Of a stretch of DNA of 64,000 nt, positions 46,152 through 56,718 are shown piece after piece. The notes under the pieces were generated by a model. The model was not told where the DNA came from. It did no database searches and saw only the letters and a program-made list of their open reading frames with translations. Source of the stretch: Rosistilla oblonga (lineage in GTDB: Bacteria; Planctomycetota; Planctomycetia; Pirellulales; Pirellulaceae); contig NZ_CP036292.1 of the NCBI RefSeq assembly GCF_007751715.1, positions 2,790,001 to 2,854,000 of the forward strand, read 5' to 3'. Position numbers and translations under genes: made by a program. Each line of letters begins with the position of its first letter. The first letter of the stretch is position 1.

Positions 46152-46709
46152 TCAAGCCATCGCGACGTCGGCTGCTTTAAAAACGGTTTTTGCGCGGCGG
46201 TAACCGAGTCGCTCGTACAGTCGTAGCGCGGCGGTGTTGTCGGTGGTGACTTCCAGATGCATCCGCGTGAGCCCAATCTTTTGGAAGCCCTGCGTGGCGA
46301 GGTTCAGCAGGATCGTCCCCAGTCCCAGACCGCGGTGTGGTTTTGCGATCCCCAAATTCTGTAGGGCTCCCCAGCCTTCGGACTGGATCCCCTGCACCGT
46401 TCCGACCGGTTGCGGCTTCCGCGAATCGGGTTCGCGAAACCTCAGTAGCCAGGTCGCTTCGGGGACAAAATTCGATCGGCCGGCGATCTCTTGCATCAAC
46501 CGCAGGCAGCCATCGCGCTGTCCCAGGCAGGGGAAGACGTTGGCGTCGAGTTCCCACTGGAAGGCTTCGTGTTTCGCCAAGCCGTGCTGGCGGACCAGAT
46601 CCTCCGACCAGGGAAGGACTTCGTAACCTTCGGGCAAGCGATATTCCGATGGGACAAACCGTTCCAGGTCCAGTTCCATGCGATATCGTTTGAAGTAGGT
46701 GATGCCCAT
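46152..46709 (-). CDS. GNAT-family N-acetyltransferase
   Basis: This 185-aa protein starts at ATG 46709 (MGITYFKRYRMELDL), the common start of a planctomycete group. The acetyl-CoA motif A is LGIAKPHRGLGLGTILLNLA, followed by MHLEVTTDNTAALRLYERLGYRR (motif B). It has LQNLGI before the pyrophosphate-binding loop. Substrate unknown; ribosomal protein, small amine or antibiotic are all possible. A longer frame to 46796 adds a weakly coding stretch. Confidence 0.85.
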   Translation of the reverse strand: MGITYFKRYRMELDLERFVPSEYRLPEGYEVLPWSEDLVRQHGLAKHEAFQWELDANVFPCLGQRDGCLRLMQEIAGRSNFVPEATWLLRFREPDSRKPQPVGTVQGIQSEGWGALQNLGIAKPHRGLGLGTILLNLATQGFQKIGLTRMHLEVTTDNTAALRLYERLGYRRAKTVFKAADVAMA

Positions 46710-47001
46710 CGGTCGCGGTCTCCCGTCGTGGCGGAATCGTAAATTACCGGTCTCCAATTTTACCCCATTTTTGCTGGCTGCCCATCGATAAATCACCGCG
46801 GGGAAATTTCGTTTTGATTTTGGGGAGGTGCTAGGAAATTTGAAGCGGTTGCGTCGGTCGACGGGCGGCGCCGCGGCGGGCTAGGCCGGCGCTTGATTGC
46901 TCCGGGTTGCATCGCCGGAATGCTTCGGCGACACTTGGAACGCATCCTCCTTCCGCATTTTCCTCTATCGCTTTCCCCCACCCACGACAGGAATTGCAGC
47001 C

Positions 47002-47811
47002 GTGCCATTTGATCTCACCGGTTCGACAACTTTGATCACCGGCGGCACCCAAGGTGTCGGTGCAGCGATCGCGATCGCGATCTCCGGGGCTGGCGGCAAC
47101 GTGGTATTGCACGGACTGCACGACGACGATGCAGCTCAGCAAACGTTGGCTGCTTGCCGCGATCAGGGCGTGACTGCCGATCTGGTTCTCGGCGACCTCG
47201 CCGGCCCGAACGAGGCTTGCATCGAATCGCTGTTCACCGCCGCCACAACCGCTCATCCGCAGATCAACATGTTGGTCAACAACGCCGGGACTTACATCGA
47301 TCTGCCGTTTTTGGAGATGGATTTCCAGCGGTACCAAAAGACGATGCAGTTGAACGTCGCGGCTGGATTCTTCTTAACCCAGGCCTTCGCGCGGCGATGG
47401 GTGGAACAGAAAACACGCGGCCGCGTGCTGTTCACTGGATCGATCAACGGCCAGTTGGCGGAACCCGATCACGTCGCTTACGACAGCAGCAAAGGAGCCG
47501 TCTTGGCGATGGTGAAGTCGATGTGCGTGGCGTTGGCTCCGCATGGGATTCGGGTCAACGGCATGGCTCCCGGGCTCGTTAAAACTCCTTTGACCGGCGT
47601 CTTGGAAACCGACAGCGACCTCGATGCCTGGATGCGTTTGCACACGCCGAACGGCCAGGTCCCGCAGGCTTCGGCGTGCGGTGGCGCAGCGGTCTTCTTG
47701 TTGAGCGACGAAGCGGAGCACGTCCACGGACAGATGCTGTTGGTCGATGGCGGGATGAGTGTCTGGCAACAACCCGATCTACCGTCGCAGCTGCGAGGCA
47801 AGCTGTCCTAA
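47002..47811 (+). CDS. Short-chain dehydrogenase/reductase
   Basis: This 269-aa classical SDR starts at GTG 47002 with CAGGAATTGCAGCC before it. Cofactor motif TGGTQGVG at about 13-20, NNAG near 95, catalytic Ser and Tyr-x-x-x-Lys in SINGQLAEPDHVAYDSSKGA near 145-165, and the MAPGLVKTPL loop are all present. The C-terminus ends with LLVDGGMSVWQQ, the usual SDR ending. Fatty acid 3-oxoacyl reductase-like or sugar dehydrogenase are possible; no neighbours help. Confidence 0.92.
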   Translation: MPFDLTGSTTLITGGTQGVGAAIAIAISGAGGNVVLHGLHDDDAAQQTLAACRDQGVTADLVLGDLAGPNEACIESLFTAATTAHPQINMLVNNAGTYIDLPFLEMDFQRYQKTMQLNVAAGFFLTQAFARRWVEQKTRGRVLFTGSINGQLAEPDHVAYDSSKGAVLAMVKSMCVALAPHGIRVNGMAPGLVKTPLTGVLETDSDLDAWMRLHTPNGQVPQASACGGAAVFLLSDEAEHVHGQMLLVDGGMSVWQQPDLPSQLRGKLS

Positions 47812-47849
47812 GCGTCGCTGCCGGGCGGTTCCGCTCAGTTCATCGCGGT

Positions 47850-48404
47850 TTAGATTGCTGGCGTGGCGGAGGGATTTTCTGCCAGCTGTGGCCCGGCGAT
47901 CGCAGGGAAGATCGTCAGGTCGTGTCCCGCCGATGTCAGCGGGCGGCTGTTGGGGTAGAGTCGCTTGATGTAGTGCCGCCGCGAGCTGCTGAGCAGATGC
48001 CGCTGCCAGCCCCAACGATCCAACAATCGTTCGGAGATCCGGGCGTTGCTGGCTTCGCAAACGATCGCGTCGCTGCGTTTCAGGTCGGCGATCGCATCGA
48101 GTGCCTGCGCGGCGGCTCGCGCCGTCGCAAAGCTGGTTCCCGAGGAGGAGACGACGTATTTGAGGACCAGGAAATTTGGCTGCCGCCACAGTTGATCGTA
48201 ATACAGTCGGCAGACGTCTTGTTGCGGTTCGGTCGCCCGGCGGCGAGTGTCTTGCCAGACGCGCAGCCGGGTGATCAACGACGGCCACGGACGCAAGCGA
48301 ATCGAACTCAGGCGGCCGTCGCGAGCTTCGATCACGCCGTGATAACGACGGCGCACTGTCGCCGCATCGCGATCTAAATCCTGGACAGTCTCAAACAGCG
48401 GCAT
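47850..48404 (-). CDS. Conserved hypothetical protein, possible GNAT-like fold
   Basis: This 184-aa protein (ATG 48404, MPLFETVQDLDRDAATVRRRYHGVIEA) is not recognised with confidence. The C-terminal half, NFLVLKYVVSSSGTSFATARAAAQALDAIADLKRSDAIVCEASNARISERLLDRWGWQRH, recalls the helix and strand order of acetyltransferases (a conserved NARI...RLLDRWGW segment like the GNAT motif B). No acetyl-CoA loop R/Q-x-x-G-x-G/A is clear. It converges with the SDR gene with 38 bases between stops. Confidence 0.6.
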   Translation of the reverse strand: MPLFETVQDLDRDAATVRRRYHGVIEARDGRLSSIRLRPWPSLITRLRVWQDTRRRATEPQQDVCRLYYDQLWRQPNFLVLKYVVSSSGTSFATARAAAQALDAIADLKRSDAIVCEASNARISERLLDRWGWQRHLLSSSRRHYIKRLYPNSRPLTSAGHDLTIFPAIAGPQLAENPSATPAI

Positions 48405-48632
48405 CACATCGTTCTCGCTAGAAGTTCCTCGGCAATCCCCCGGCTCCACTGATCGGCGTCGTTCCGCATCGATAGCGTTCGATGCAAACCGGCGCCGCTG
48501 GGCGCGGAGTTCTCGGCTTTAAAACATACGCCAGCGCAGCGCGCAGTGACGCCCCGAGGCATCGATTTGAGGCTGACGATCGGGCAGAGGCAAACGGTCG
48601 TGTCGATTGCAGCGATCGAGACCGTGCGGAAA

Positions 48633-49434
48633 TTATTGTTGATCCGCAGCGCGAGCGTAGAACTCTACGATCGTCGACGTCTCGCCATCGTCGACCGAAT
48701 CGCGACGCAGTTCCAGTTCGATCCCTTGGGCATGGATACCGGCGACCGAGACGGTTGCTTCGCTTCCCGCAACCGCTTCAGCTTCGGCGGTGGGAGCGGG
48801 CAGCAGCGGCGGTACAAAACCGGCGAACAGGCTGGCAACTCGCTGGCCCGGTTCGTAGCGAACTCGCAACAAACCATGCACTTCGTCGACACCATCGCGG
48901 ACTCGGCGTTGGATTTGTTGGTCGACATCGTCTTCCAGCGGCGGAGCGTATTCGTCGGCAGCTTCGACCTCGGCAGCGGGCCCGCTAGCGGACAACCCAA
49001 CGCGTTGTTGGACCGACGCAAGCAGGTCGGGGAAGGCCGATGCAAAGGGCCAATAGATCGCAAGGCAGGCGATTTCGCTGGTCGCCAACAGTAACCAGAT
49101 GAAAAACGCGGCGATTCCGCTGGGGTGAAGTCCGGTCAGCCAGAGCGTCAGGATCACGGCGGCGGGAGTAAACACGAAGGGAAGCCAACGCGGTTGCGGC
49201 GACGCGGCGCCGCGAGAATTGCTGGTCGATCGGATCACCAGCCAACGCGCGGCGTTGGTGATCGCGATCAACAGCATCGCGACCAGCACGATCTGCCAAC
49301 TGGGAACGTCGACCGATTCGCGTGCTAGGCCGCGGATAAACAAGATCACCGCCACGCCGTTCCAACCCGCCAGCCAGATTGGCCAGCGGGATTCAAGCAG
49401 CGTGTTGGCGAGCCGTTGCGGGTCGGTAAGTTTT

Positions 49435-49445
<11 letters not shown>
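48633..49445 (-). CDS. Hypothetical membrane protein, translationally coupled to metK
   Basis: About 270 aa. The best start is TTG 49445, inside the last four codons of metK, giving [24 protein letters not shown] starts further up lie deep within metK. Three or four hydrophobic segments lie in the first 150 aa ([66 protein letters not shown]). The C-terminal 130 aa are soluble with acidic linkers and end in a beta-rich section ending ARAADQQ. I know no family name. The overlap suggests an operon with metK. Confidence 0.6.
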
Positions 49446-50619
<1,174 letters not shown>

Positions 50620-50939
50620 GAACGAGACTCCTGAGATTGAGTTGCAAAACATTGAGTGGCTGCAATTCTAGCCAACCTCTGCGAGTTTGTGGAGCCGCGG
50701 AAAGATAGGATTTTCCGTGGCCGACGCTTTGCAGTTCCGCGGCGATCGCAATCGGCGAGCAGCGGGGCAGGCCGGCCAGCTGGCGGGAGCCGGAAAGAGG
50801 AAATGCTAGCGAAATGTTGATCTTCCCTAAATCTGTCATCTCGATAGAATCCTGCGTCGAAAGCGGATCGTGGCGATAGGATATCAGACCCACCGATTCC
50901 GCCCCCGTTACATTTGCATAGGTCAATGGAGAGGCAGCG
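50620..50939. other. Gap between divergent metK and a small membrane-anchored protein
   Basis: This gap of 320 bases holds two divergent promoters. I checked for SAM-I-type features (paired P1, the GA-rich kink-turn) and saw none. No gene is supported. Confidence 0.45.
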
Positions 50940-51344
50940 ATGCGGAACATCTTTATCTTGGGAATTCTTGTGGTCGGCGCGTTTATGGCCGGCTGGTTCA
51001 CGATCGATCGCGACGGTGAACAGACGACGATCAAAATCAATCGCACCGAGATCCGTGAAGACGCCAAGCAGGCAATCGATCGGGGAAAAGAGTATCTAGA
51101 GCGTCAAAACTTGGGCGCTCCCCACGAAGAGGGACAGGTCAACGCTCTCTACAACACCGTCGAACAGGCAGCGTCGAAGCTGCGTTACGTTCAACAGGGG
51201 GGCGAATACGGGGCTCCCGCCGGTTACCAGCCGCCTGCTTATCAGCCAGCCGGTGCGCCGAACCAGCTGCAATATTCCTATCCCACCGCGAATCAGCCCC
51301 AGCCGGCGGGGAACCCCAGCGGATTCACGCCCGCTCGATATTAG
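50940..51344 (+). CDS. Hypothetical membrane-anchored protein with Pro/Gln/Tyr-rich tail
   Basis: This 134-aa protein begins MRNIFILGILVVGAFMAGWF, a single N-terminal anchor, preceded by GGAGAGGCAGCG as ribosome-binding site. Residues 24-75 are charged and helical. The tail (about 85-134) is rich in Pro, Gln, Tyr and Ala (YQPPAYQPAGAPN), like low-complexity cell-surface regions. No family recognised; its own promoter is probably in the metK divergent region. Confidence 0.75.
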   Translation: MRNIFILGILVVGAFMAGWFTIDRDGEQTTIKINRTEIREDAKQAIDRGKEYLERQNLGAPHEEGQVNALYNTVEQAASKLRYVQQGGEYGAPAGYQPPAYQPAGAPNQLQYSYPTANQPQPAGNPSGFTPARY

Positions 51345-51578
51345 CGATTCGGCCGGCAACCAGCCGAGGCTGCCGGTTGCGGGGACCATTCCGATCACCT
51401 GCCCTACAATCGATGCAGGCATTTTGATATTCTGTGGCCACACGGGGTGTTCCCCTGCGTGGTTGTAAACGGCCTGCTTCCCCCCGCCGGCGCATTGGGG
51501 AAGCGGTGTCACGATTCAACCGAGCGGGGGCGAACTGCCCTTCCCCGTTTCGTCTGTTCCGCGCCAACGGCTACCGTT

Positions 51579-52622
51579 TTGATTCTGATCCTGAAAAGCG
51601 ACGCAACCGAACCGCAGATCCAACATGTCATCGAACGTGTCGAATCGCTAGGTTTTGGTGCGCACCTGAGTCGTGGAACGTTCCGTACGATCATCGGCCT
51701 AATCGGCGATGAACAGCGTCTGCAGGCTGAACCGCTGAGTGCGATTCCGGGAGTCGCTGAGGTTTTGCCGGTGATGCCCGCCTACAAGCTGGCTTCGCTC
51801 GACGCCCATCCGCTCCCCAGCGTGATCGATGTCGGTGGAGTCCCGGTTGGCGGGGGACAGCTTGCCATGATCGCCGGCCCTTGTGCCGTCGAGGAGCCCG
51901 ATCGGATGCTGCGGATCGCCAAGGCGGTCAAAGCGGCTGGAGCCAATATTTTCCGCGGCGGCGCCTACAAACCACGCACCAGTCCCTACAGCTTCCAAGG
52001 TCTGGGAGAAGAGGGACTGAAGATTCTCCGCGACGTCGGCGATGAATGTGGGATGCCGATCGTGACCGAGGTGACCGATCCGCGGAACGTCGAAACCGTT
52101 GCCAAATACGCCGATCTGCTGCAGATCGGGGCTCGCAACATGCAGAACTTTGTCCTGCTGACCGAAGCGGGCCAGTCGAGCAAGCCGGTGCTGCTGAAGC
52201 GCGGGATGAGCGCGACGATCGTCGATTGGTTGATGAGTGCCGAATATGTGCTGGCACAAGGCAATCCGAACGTGATCCTTTGCGAACGCGGAATCAAAAG
52301 CTTCGACCCTTCGACGCGGAACCTGTTCGATGTCGCTGCGGTCCCCGTCGTCAAAGGCTTGAGCCATCTGCCGGTGATCGTCGACCCGAGCCATGCGACC
52401 GGCAAACCTGCGTTGATTCCGCCCTGTGCGTTGGCGGGAGTTGCTGCGGGTGCCGATGGGGTTCATATCGAAGTCCACGATCAACCGGAAGTCGCCAAGA
52501 GCGATGGACCGCAAGCGTTGCTGCCCGATCAATATGGCGAGGTGGCCCAGCAGATCGCCAAACTGGCGGCGCTGCTTGGCAAAACCATCGCCCCGCTGCC
52601 GGCTGGCAAATCCGCTAGCTAA
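51579..52622 (+). CDS. aroF: 3-deoxy-7-phosphoheptulonate (DAHP) synthase, AroF/AroG type I beta
   Basis: This 347-aa enzyme starts the shikimate pathway. TTG 51579 is the likely start, giving [15 protein letters not shown], which corresponds to the family start (MIVMKSDAT). A ferredoxin-like regulatory N-domain spans about 1-70, with [23 protein letters not shown]. The barrel has [65 protein letters not shown], and [12 protein letters not shown]. All phosphoenolpyruvate-binding residues seem conserved. The N-domain means allosteric control by aromatic amino acids is possible. Confidence 0.95.
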   Translation: MILILKSDATEPQIQHVIERVESLGFGAHLSRGTFRTIIGLIGDEQRLQAEPLSAIPGVAEVLPVMPAYKLASLDAHPLPSVIDVGGVPVGGGQLAMIAGPCAVEEPDRMLRIAKAVKAAGANIFRGGAYKPRTSPYSFQGLGEEGLKILRDVGDECGMPIVTEVTDPRNVETVAKYADLLQIGARNMQNFVLLTEAGQSSKPVLLKRGMSATIVDWLMSAEYVLAQGNPNVILCERGIKSFDPSTRNLFDVAAVPVVKGLSHLPVIVDPSHATGKPALIPPCALAGVAAGADGVHIEVHDQPEVAKSDGPQALLPDQYGEVAQQIAKLAALLGKTIAPLPAGKSAS

Positions 52623-52735
52623 CGCGTCGGCGGGTGCGTGACTCAGCCAATTCGTGAGCCGCCGGCTAACAAAACACTGCTTAAAACGAATAACAAAACC
52701 TACTCGATACACAAACAACCGACAGAGAGATTGCG

Positions 52736-53488
52736 ATGCGAAAGCCATTCATTTGTGGTAACTGGAAGATGAACACTCGCGGCGAGTGTGGCGTGGCGTT
52801 GGCGAAAGCTGTCGCCGCAGGGATTCCCGCCGGCAGCGAAGTGGAAGTCGGCGTTTGCCCTCCCGCCTGTTACCTCGGTGGCGTCGGCGCCGCGATCGCT
52901 GGATCGGCTGTCGGACTGGGCGCTCAAAACATGTTGGCTGAAGCCGACGGTGCGTTCACCGGTGAGATCAACCCCGCGATGTTGAACGACCTCGGGTGCC
53001 GCTACGTGATCCTCGGACACAGCGAACGCCGCCAGTTCTTCGGCGAAACCAACGAAGGCGTTTCCAAGAAGACCGGCGCCGCATTGGCTGCCGGTTTGGT
53101 GCCGATCGTTTGCGTTGGCGAAACGCTGGAACAACGCGAAGGGAATCAAACCGAAGCGGTTGTCGCCGAACAGATCGCCGGCTCGCTGGCTGGTATCTCG
53201 GCGGAACAACTGCCGACCGTCGTGATCGCATACGAGCCCGTTTGGGCGATCGGAACCGGTAAAGTCGCATCGCCCGAACAAGCCGAAGCCGTTCACGCTC
53301 ACATCCGCAAGCTGTTGAGCGACAAGTTTGGTAGCGAAGCGGCTGAAAAAGTCCGCATCCAGTACGGCGGCAGCGTCAAGCCAGGCAATGCGGCGGAACT
53401 GTTGGGCCAGCCCAACATCGACGGAGCGTTGGTCGGCGGTGCGAGCCTGAAAGCGGAAGATTTTCTGGGTATTATCGCAGCAGCCTAA
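52736..53488 (+). CDS. tpiA: Triosephosphate isomerase
   Basis: This 250-aa glycolytic enzyme begins MRKPFICGNWKMN with catalytic Lys11 and Asn9. The electrophile His is in LGHSERRQFF, the catalytic Glu in AYEPVWAIGTGK, and loop 7 has YGGSVKPGNAAEL. Everything needed for activity is intact. It lies 113 bases after the DAHP synthase gene and before secG, as in several other bacteria. Confidence 0.98.
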   Translation: MRKPFICGNWKMNTRGECGVALAKAVAAGIPAGSEVEVGVCPPACYLGGVGAAIAGSAVGLGAQNMLAEADGAFTGEINPAMLNDLGCRYVILGHSERRQFFGETNEGVSKKTGAALAAGLVPIVCVGETLEQREGNQTEAVVAEQIAGSLAGISAEQLPTVVIAYEPVWAIGTGKVASPEQAEAVHAHIRKLLSDKFGSEAAEKVRIQYGGSVKPGNAAELLGQPNIDGALVGGASLKAEDFLGIIAAA

Positions 53489-53514
53489 GGCGACAGAATC
53501 GATTGCTAGCAGGT

Positions 53515-53537
53515 TCTCGCAGCGAAAGGCTGCGAGA
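53515..53537 (+). terminator. Hairpin between tpiA and secG
   Basis: TCTCGCAGC, loop GAAAG, GCTGCGAGA, a 9-bp stem 26 bases after the tpiA stop. It is followed by TTGCCG, so it may be an attenuator or mRNA processing site rather than a terminator. Confidence 0.45.
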
Positions 53538-53606
53538 TTGCCGCGATCGACGTCAATTCAATAGTGACGGCAAGCGTCAACCATTTCAAAAAACGGATTA
53601 CTTACG

Positions 53607-54278
53607 ATGACGGCATTGGTATTTGCAAGCATGGCGGGCGTTTTCTTTGGCTTGACGCTCTCGACTCTCTCCCTGTTCCTGATCCTGTTGGTCCTGGTTC
53701 AACGAGGCAAAGGGGGCGGTTTGACAGGAGCGTTGGGTGGACCCGGTGGCCAAAGTGCCTTCGGTACCAAAGCGGGCGACCTGTTTACCAAGATCACCTC
53801 GGTCGTCGCCTTGGTCTGGATCTTCTTGTGTGGTGCAAGCGTCTACGTCATGGGCAACGCCCTGCCACCTGTCGACAATGCCGTTGTCGTCGAATCGCCT
53901 TCTCTGGAAGGTCTCGATGCCGCCGGCGAAATGGTCGATGAATCGGCTGCTGTCGCTCTGCCTGGCGACGATGAAGAAGTTGTCTCGGAAGAACTCGTCG
54001 ACCAGTCCGACGTCGCTGTTCCTGGCGATAGCGAAGAATCAGCGATGACCGAACAGCCAGCGGCCGAAGCGGCGAAGACTGAAGAACCTGCAGCCGAGGC
54101 TCCAAAGGCTGAAGAGCCAGCAGCGGAAGCTCCAAAAACCGAAGAGCCGAAGGCGGAAGCTCCTAAGACGGAAGAAGCCGCAGCCGAAGCAGCGAAGGCC
54201 GAAGAGCCAGCACCAGAAGCTCCTAAGGCTGAAGAGCCCAAGGCGGATGCTCCCGAGAGCGAAAAAGCTGGCGAGTAG
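53607..54278 (+). CDS. secG: SecG preprotein translocase subunit with long acidic repeat tail
   Basis: This 223-aa protein has a SecG core in the first 90 aa: two membrane helices, [35 protein letters not shown] and [23 protein letters not shown]. SecG is normally 70-110 aa. Here an extension of about 130 aa follows. Its last 85 aa are an irregular Ala/Glu/Pro/Lys repeat ([19 protein letters not shown] and variants). The tail would lie in the periplasm or cytoplasm depending on orientation. ATG 53607. Confidence 0.9.
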   Translation: MTALVFASMAGVFFGLTLSTLSLFLILLVLVQRGKGGGLTGALGGPGGQSAFGTKAGDLFTKITSVVALVWIFLCGASVYVMGNALPPVDNAVVVESPSLEGLDAAGEMVDESAAVALPGDDEEVVSEELVDQSDVAVPGDSEESAMTEQPAAEAAKTEEPAAEAPKAEEPAAEAPKTEEPKAEAPKTEEAAAEAAKAEEPAPEAPKAEEPKADAPESEKAGE

Positions 54279-54667
54279 TGCCGGTTTGGTCTCGAATGCC
54301 ATTTGACGCGTCGGATTGTTCCGAAGGCTGCAGAAGTCTTCGGAACGTCTCTGACGCGTCGCCGCGGTGCGACGCGTTTTCCATCGCGCCCCGTCTCATT
54401 TAAAAGAAAATGTTCTGCCCCGTGGCAGCATTAAACTTCGGGGCGGCTCACATCCGCAACCGTCGATCGGTTGGCGGACGCCGGCGACTGGTTACGGTTT
54501 CCGGCGGTGCGACGAGCTAAAATCTTCAGGGCTGGCCCTCTGCCGAGCAAATGAGTCGGCGGCACCGCAATCGGTGGTCGGGCTCATGGGCTCCGTCTTT
54601 CGGCACCGTCTTGCGACACGAACGCGGGCCCACTTTTCGTCTCCACTCACAACAAAGCTGTCTACCA
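54279..54667. other. Gap between secG and yicC
   Basis: This 389-base gap contains the terminator above and, in its second half, the promoter of the yicC-gmk-rpoZ operon, which I cannot pick out. Open frames across it lack similarity to anything known. Confidence 0.45.
54354..54380 (+). terminator. Rho-independent terminator after secG
   Basis: ACGCGTCGC, loop CGCGGT, GCGACGCGT, then TTT. It is a perfect 9-bp stem 75 bases beyond the secG stop. A smaller hairpin TTCCGAAG/CTTCGGAA sits at 54319-54345. Confidence 0.6.
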
Positions 54668-55552
54668 ATGCTTCAAAGTATGACCGGCCAGGGGCAAGCT
54701 CAATCGACGGGCGACCTTGGAACCGTAAGCGTCGAGATTCGCACGGTGAACAACCGCGGCTTGAAGCTGTCTGCTCGGTTGGGAGACCAGTTGAATCGGC
54801 TCGAACCGCAGGTTGATGCCGTCGTACGCCAGCATTTGACGCGTGGATCCGTCAATCTAAACGCTCGCTGGCAGCGTGCTAGCGCCGCGTCGGCGTATCG
54901 GATCAACGAAGCGGCGCTGACCGAATATCACCGCAGCCTGTCGCAACTGCAAGCGAAGCTCGACGACACCGCGCCGATCGATTTGGCTCAACTGGCCGCC
55001 CTGCCTGGCGTGATCCAAGAGGCCGACGATCAGACGATCGACCCCAAGGAACTGTGGGCGCTGCTGCAACCGGTGCTGGTGGCGGCGTTGGAGAATCTGA
55101 ACCAGATGCGAGCGGCCGAAGGGGCATCGATGCTGACCAGCTTGCAGACCGATCTCGCCCTGATCGCCGAGCATCTCGAAGCGATCTGCAAGTTGGCGCC
55201 GCGTGTCGTCGACGGCTATCGCGAGCGGCTGGAGTCGCGGATCGGCGACTTGCTGCGGGAGCGTGGGCTGGAGGTCGCCACCATCGATCTGCTAAAAGAA
55301 CTGCAGGTATTCGCCGATCGGACCGACATCAGCGAAGAGATCACGCGTTTGCAGAGCCATCTGCAGATGTTCGACGAAACGGTCGCCAGCGAACAGGCCA
55401 GCGGGCGACGACTCGATTTTGTGATCCAGGAGATGTTTCGCGAAACGAATACGATCGGATCGAAGGCCAACGATGCCGAGATCGCGATGCACGTCGTCGA
55501 TATGAAATGTGCTATCGAGCGGATGCGGGAACTGATTCAGAATATTGAGTGA
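54668..55552 (+). CDS. yicC: YicC family endoribonuclease
   Basis: This 294-aa protein starts MLQSMTGQGQA at ATG 54668. The YicC N-terminal domain has VEIRTVNNRGLKLSARLGDQL and the C-terminal DUF1732 part ends KANDAEIAMHVVDMKCAIERMRELIQNIE. YicC proteins are endoribonucleases involved in sRNA turnover. It is followed 64 bases later by gmk, a conserved arrangement. Confidence 0.93.
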   Translation: MLQSMTGQGQAQSTGDLGTVSVEIRTVNNRGLKLSARLGDQLNRLEPQVDAVVRQHLTRGSVNLNARWQRASAASAYRINEAALTEYHRSLSQLQAKLDDTAPIDLAQLAALPGVIQEADDQTIDPKELWALLQPVLVAALENLNQMRAAEGASMLTSLQTDLALIAEHLEAICKLAPRVVDGYRERLESRIGDLLRERGLEVATIDLLKELQVFADRTDISEEITRLQSHLQMFDETVASEQASGRRLDFVIQEMFRETNTIGSKANDAEIAMHVVDMKCAIERMRELIQNIE

Positions 55553-55616
55553 GTTCCGGCGGAAACGCCAGCGAAACAATAATTATGATAGGGGCAAAGG
55601 CCAGCGAGGCAGCGGC

Positions 55617-56219
55617 ATGAAAACGAATACCGAGGGACGTTTAGTCATCATTTCCGGTCCCAGCGGCGCCGGGAAATCTACCGTCGTGCAGTCGTTGATC
55701 CGGGAATGCCCACTGCCGTTGGTGCTGAGCGTCTCGGCGACCACGCGGCCTCCTCGCCCCAACGAACGCGACGGGCGGGAGTATTATTTCCTCTCGAACC
55801 AGCAGTTCGAAGACCTTCGCAAAGACGGGCAGTTCCTGGAGTGCGAAGAGGTGTTTGGGCGTGGTCATTGGTATGGGACGCTCCGTCCCCAAGTGACCAC
55901 TGGCTTAAAACAGGGTCAATGGGTTATCTTAGAGATCGATGTTCACGGTGCGATGCGCGTGCTGGAGGACAAAGAACTGCAACCGATCACAATCTTTTTG
56001 CATCCCGGCGGGATCGAGGAATTGGAAAATCGGCTGCGGGCTCGGGGCACCGAAACGGAAGAGGCGATCACGCGTCGCTTGGAAGTCTCCGTGGGCGAAC
56101 TGGCTCTGATGCACCGCTACCGCCACGAAGTGATCAATGACACGGTTGACCGTGCGACGTCTGAAATCTGTGAAATACTGAAATCCTACCAGGAGCGGAA
56201 CGCATGCTCGAAGAGCTGA
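55617..56219 (+). CDS. gmk: Guanylate kinase
   Basis: This 200-aa kinase turns GMP into GDP. P-loop [11 protein letters not shown] at about 14-24; the GMP site has [21 protein letters not shown]; the lid carries [20 protein letters not shown] 55617 places the P-loop at the usual distance. The last codons overlap the rpoZ start by 16 bases, indicating translational coupling. Confidence 0.96.
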   Translation: MKTNTEGRLVIISGPSGAGKSTVVQSLIRECPLPLVLSVSATTRPPRPNERDGREYYFLSNQQFEDLRKDGQFLECEEVFGRGHWYGTLRPQVTTGLKQGQWVILEIDVHGAMRVLEDKELQPITIFLHPGGIEELENRLRARGTETEEAITRRLEVSVGELALMHRYRHEVINDTVDRATSEICEILKSYQERNACSKS

Positions 56220-56467
56220 AAGAGGAAGAGATCGTCAACAAGGTTGGCGGTCGATTCAAGCTGTCTACATTGATTCAGAAGCGATTGGTGCAATTGAACC
56301 AAGGCAGTCGCGCGCTGGTAAATGTCGGCACCCACGATCGGATGCAAATCGTTTTGCAAGAGATCGTTCAAGACAAGATCTACTTGAACACGTCCAACGA
56401 AGTTCAAACCGTCGACGACATGAACATTATTCCCGAAGGTCCCGATTTGGACGTCAGCGACCTGTAG
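56204..56467 (+). CDS. rpoZ: RNA polymerase omega subunit
   Basis: This 87-aa protein is shaped like omega: [33 protein letters not shown] corresponds to the conserved helices that clamp the beta-prime C-terminus. It follows gmk with a 16-base overlap, the standard gmk-rpoZ pairing. The C-terminus is acidic and short. Confidence 0.9.
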   Translation: MLEELKEEEIVNKVGGRFKLSTLIQKRLVQLNQGSRALVNVGTHDRMQIVLQEIVQDKIYLNTSNEVQTVDDMNIIPEGPDLDVSDL

Positions 56468-56596
56468 TCGTCGCCCGGGAAGACCGCGGTGCGGCATCTC
56501 AGCCGCCGCCGCAAATCGATGCATTCCGAAAAGGGATCGCCAAGGAACACCTGGCGGTCCCTTTTCTTTTGGTTGACGAGTCGAAGCCCGTCGCCC

Positions 56597-56688
56597 ATAC
56601 CAGCACGAAGCGCAAGCGAGTGAACGAAGATCCCCCGCGATTCAAGTCAGCGGGCATAAAAACACTCGCTTTCGCGTCGTGCTGGTAT
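56597..56688. repeat. Palindromic repeat with ATACCAGCACGA ends
   Basis: The left arm (56597-56622) and right arm (56663-56688) are inverted copies with two mismatches; the central 40 bases are non-palindromic. It lies between the convergent rpoZ and proline-rich genes. This arm sequence is, as I recall, widespread in Rhodopirellula-type genomes. Confidence 0.7.
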
Positions 56689-56718
56689 TTCGATCCCAAC
56701 TCCCGCGATCGCGAACGA

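Noticed and set aside
50620-50939. SAM riboswitch before metK
   Set aside because: No paired P1 stem or kink-turn core could be identified, and the metK ribosome-binding site is directly upstream in ordinary sequence.
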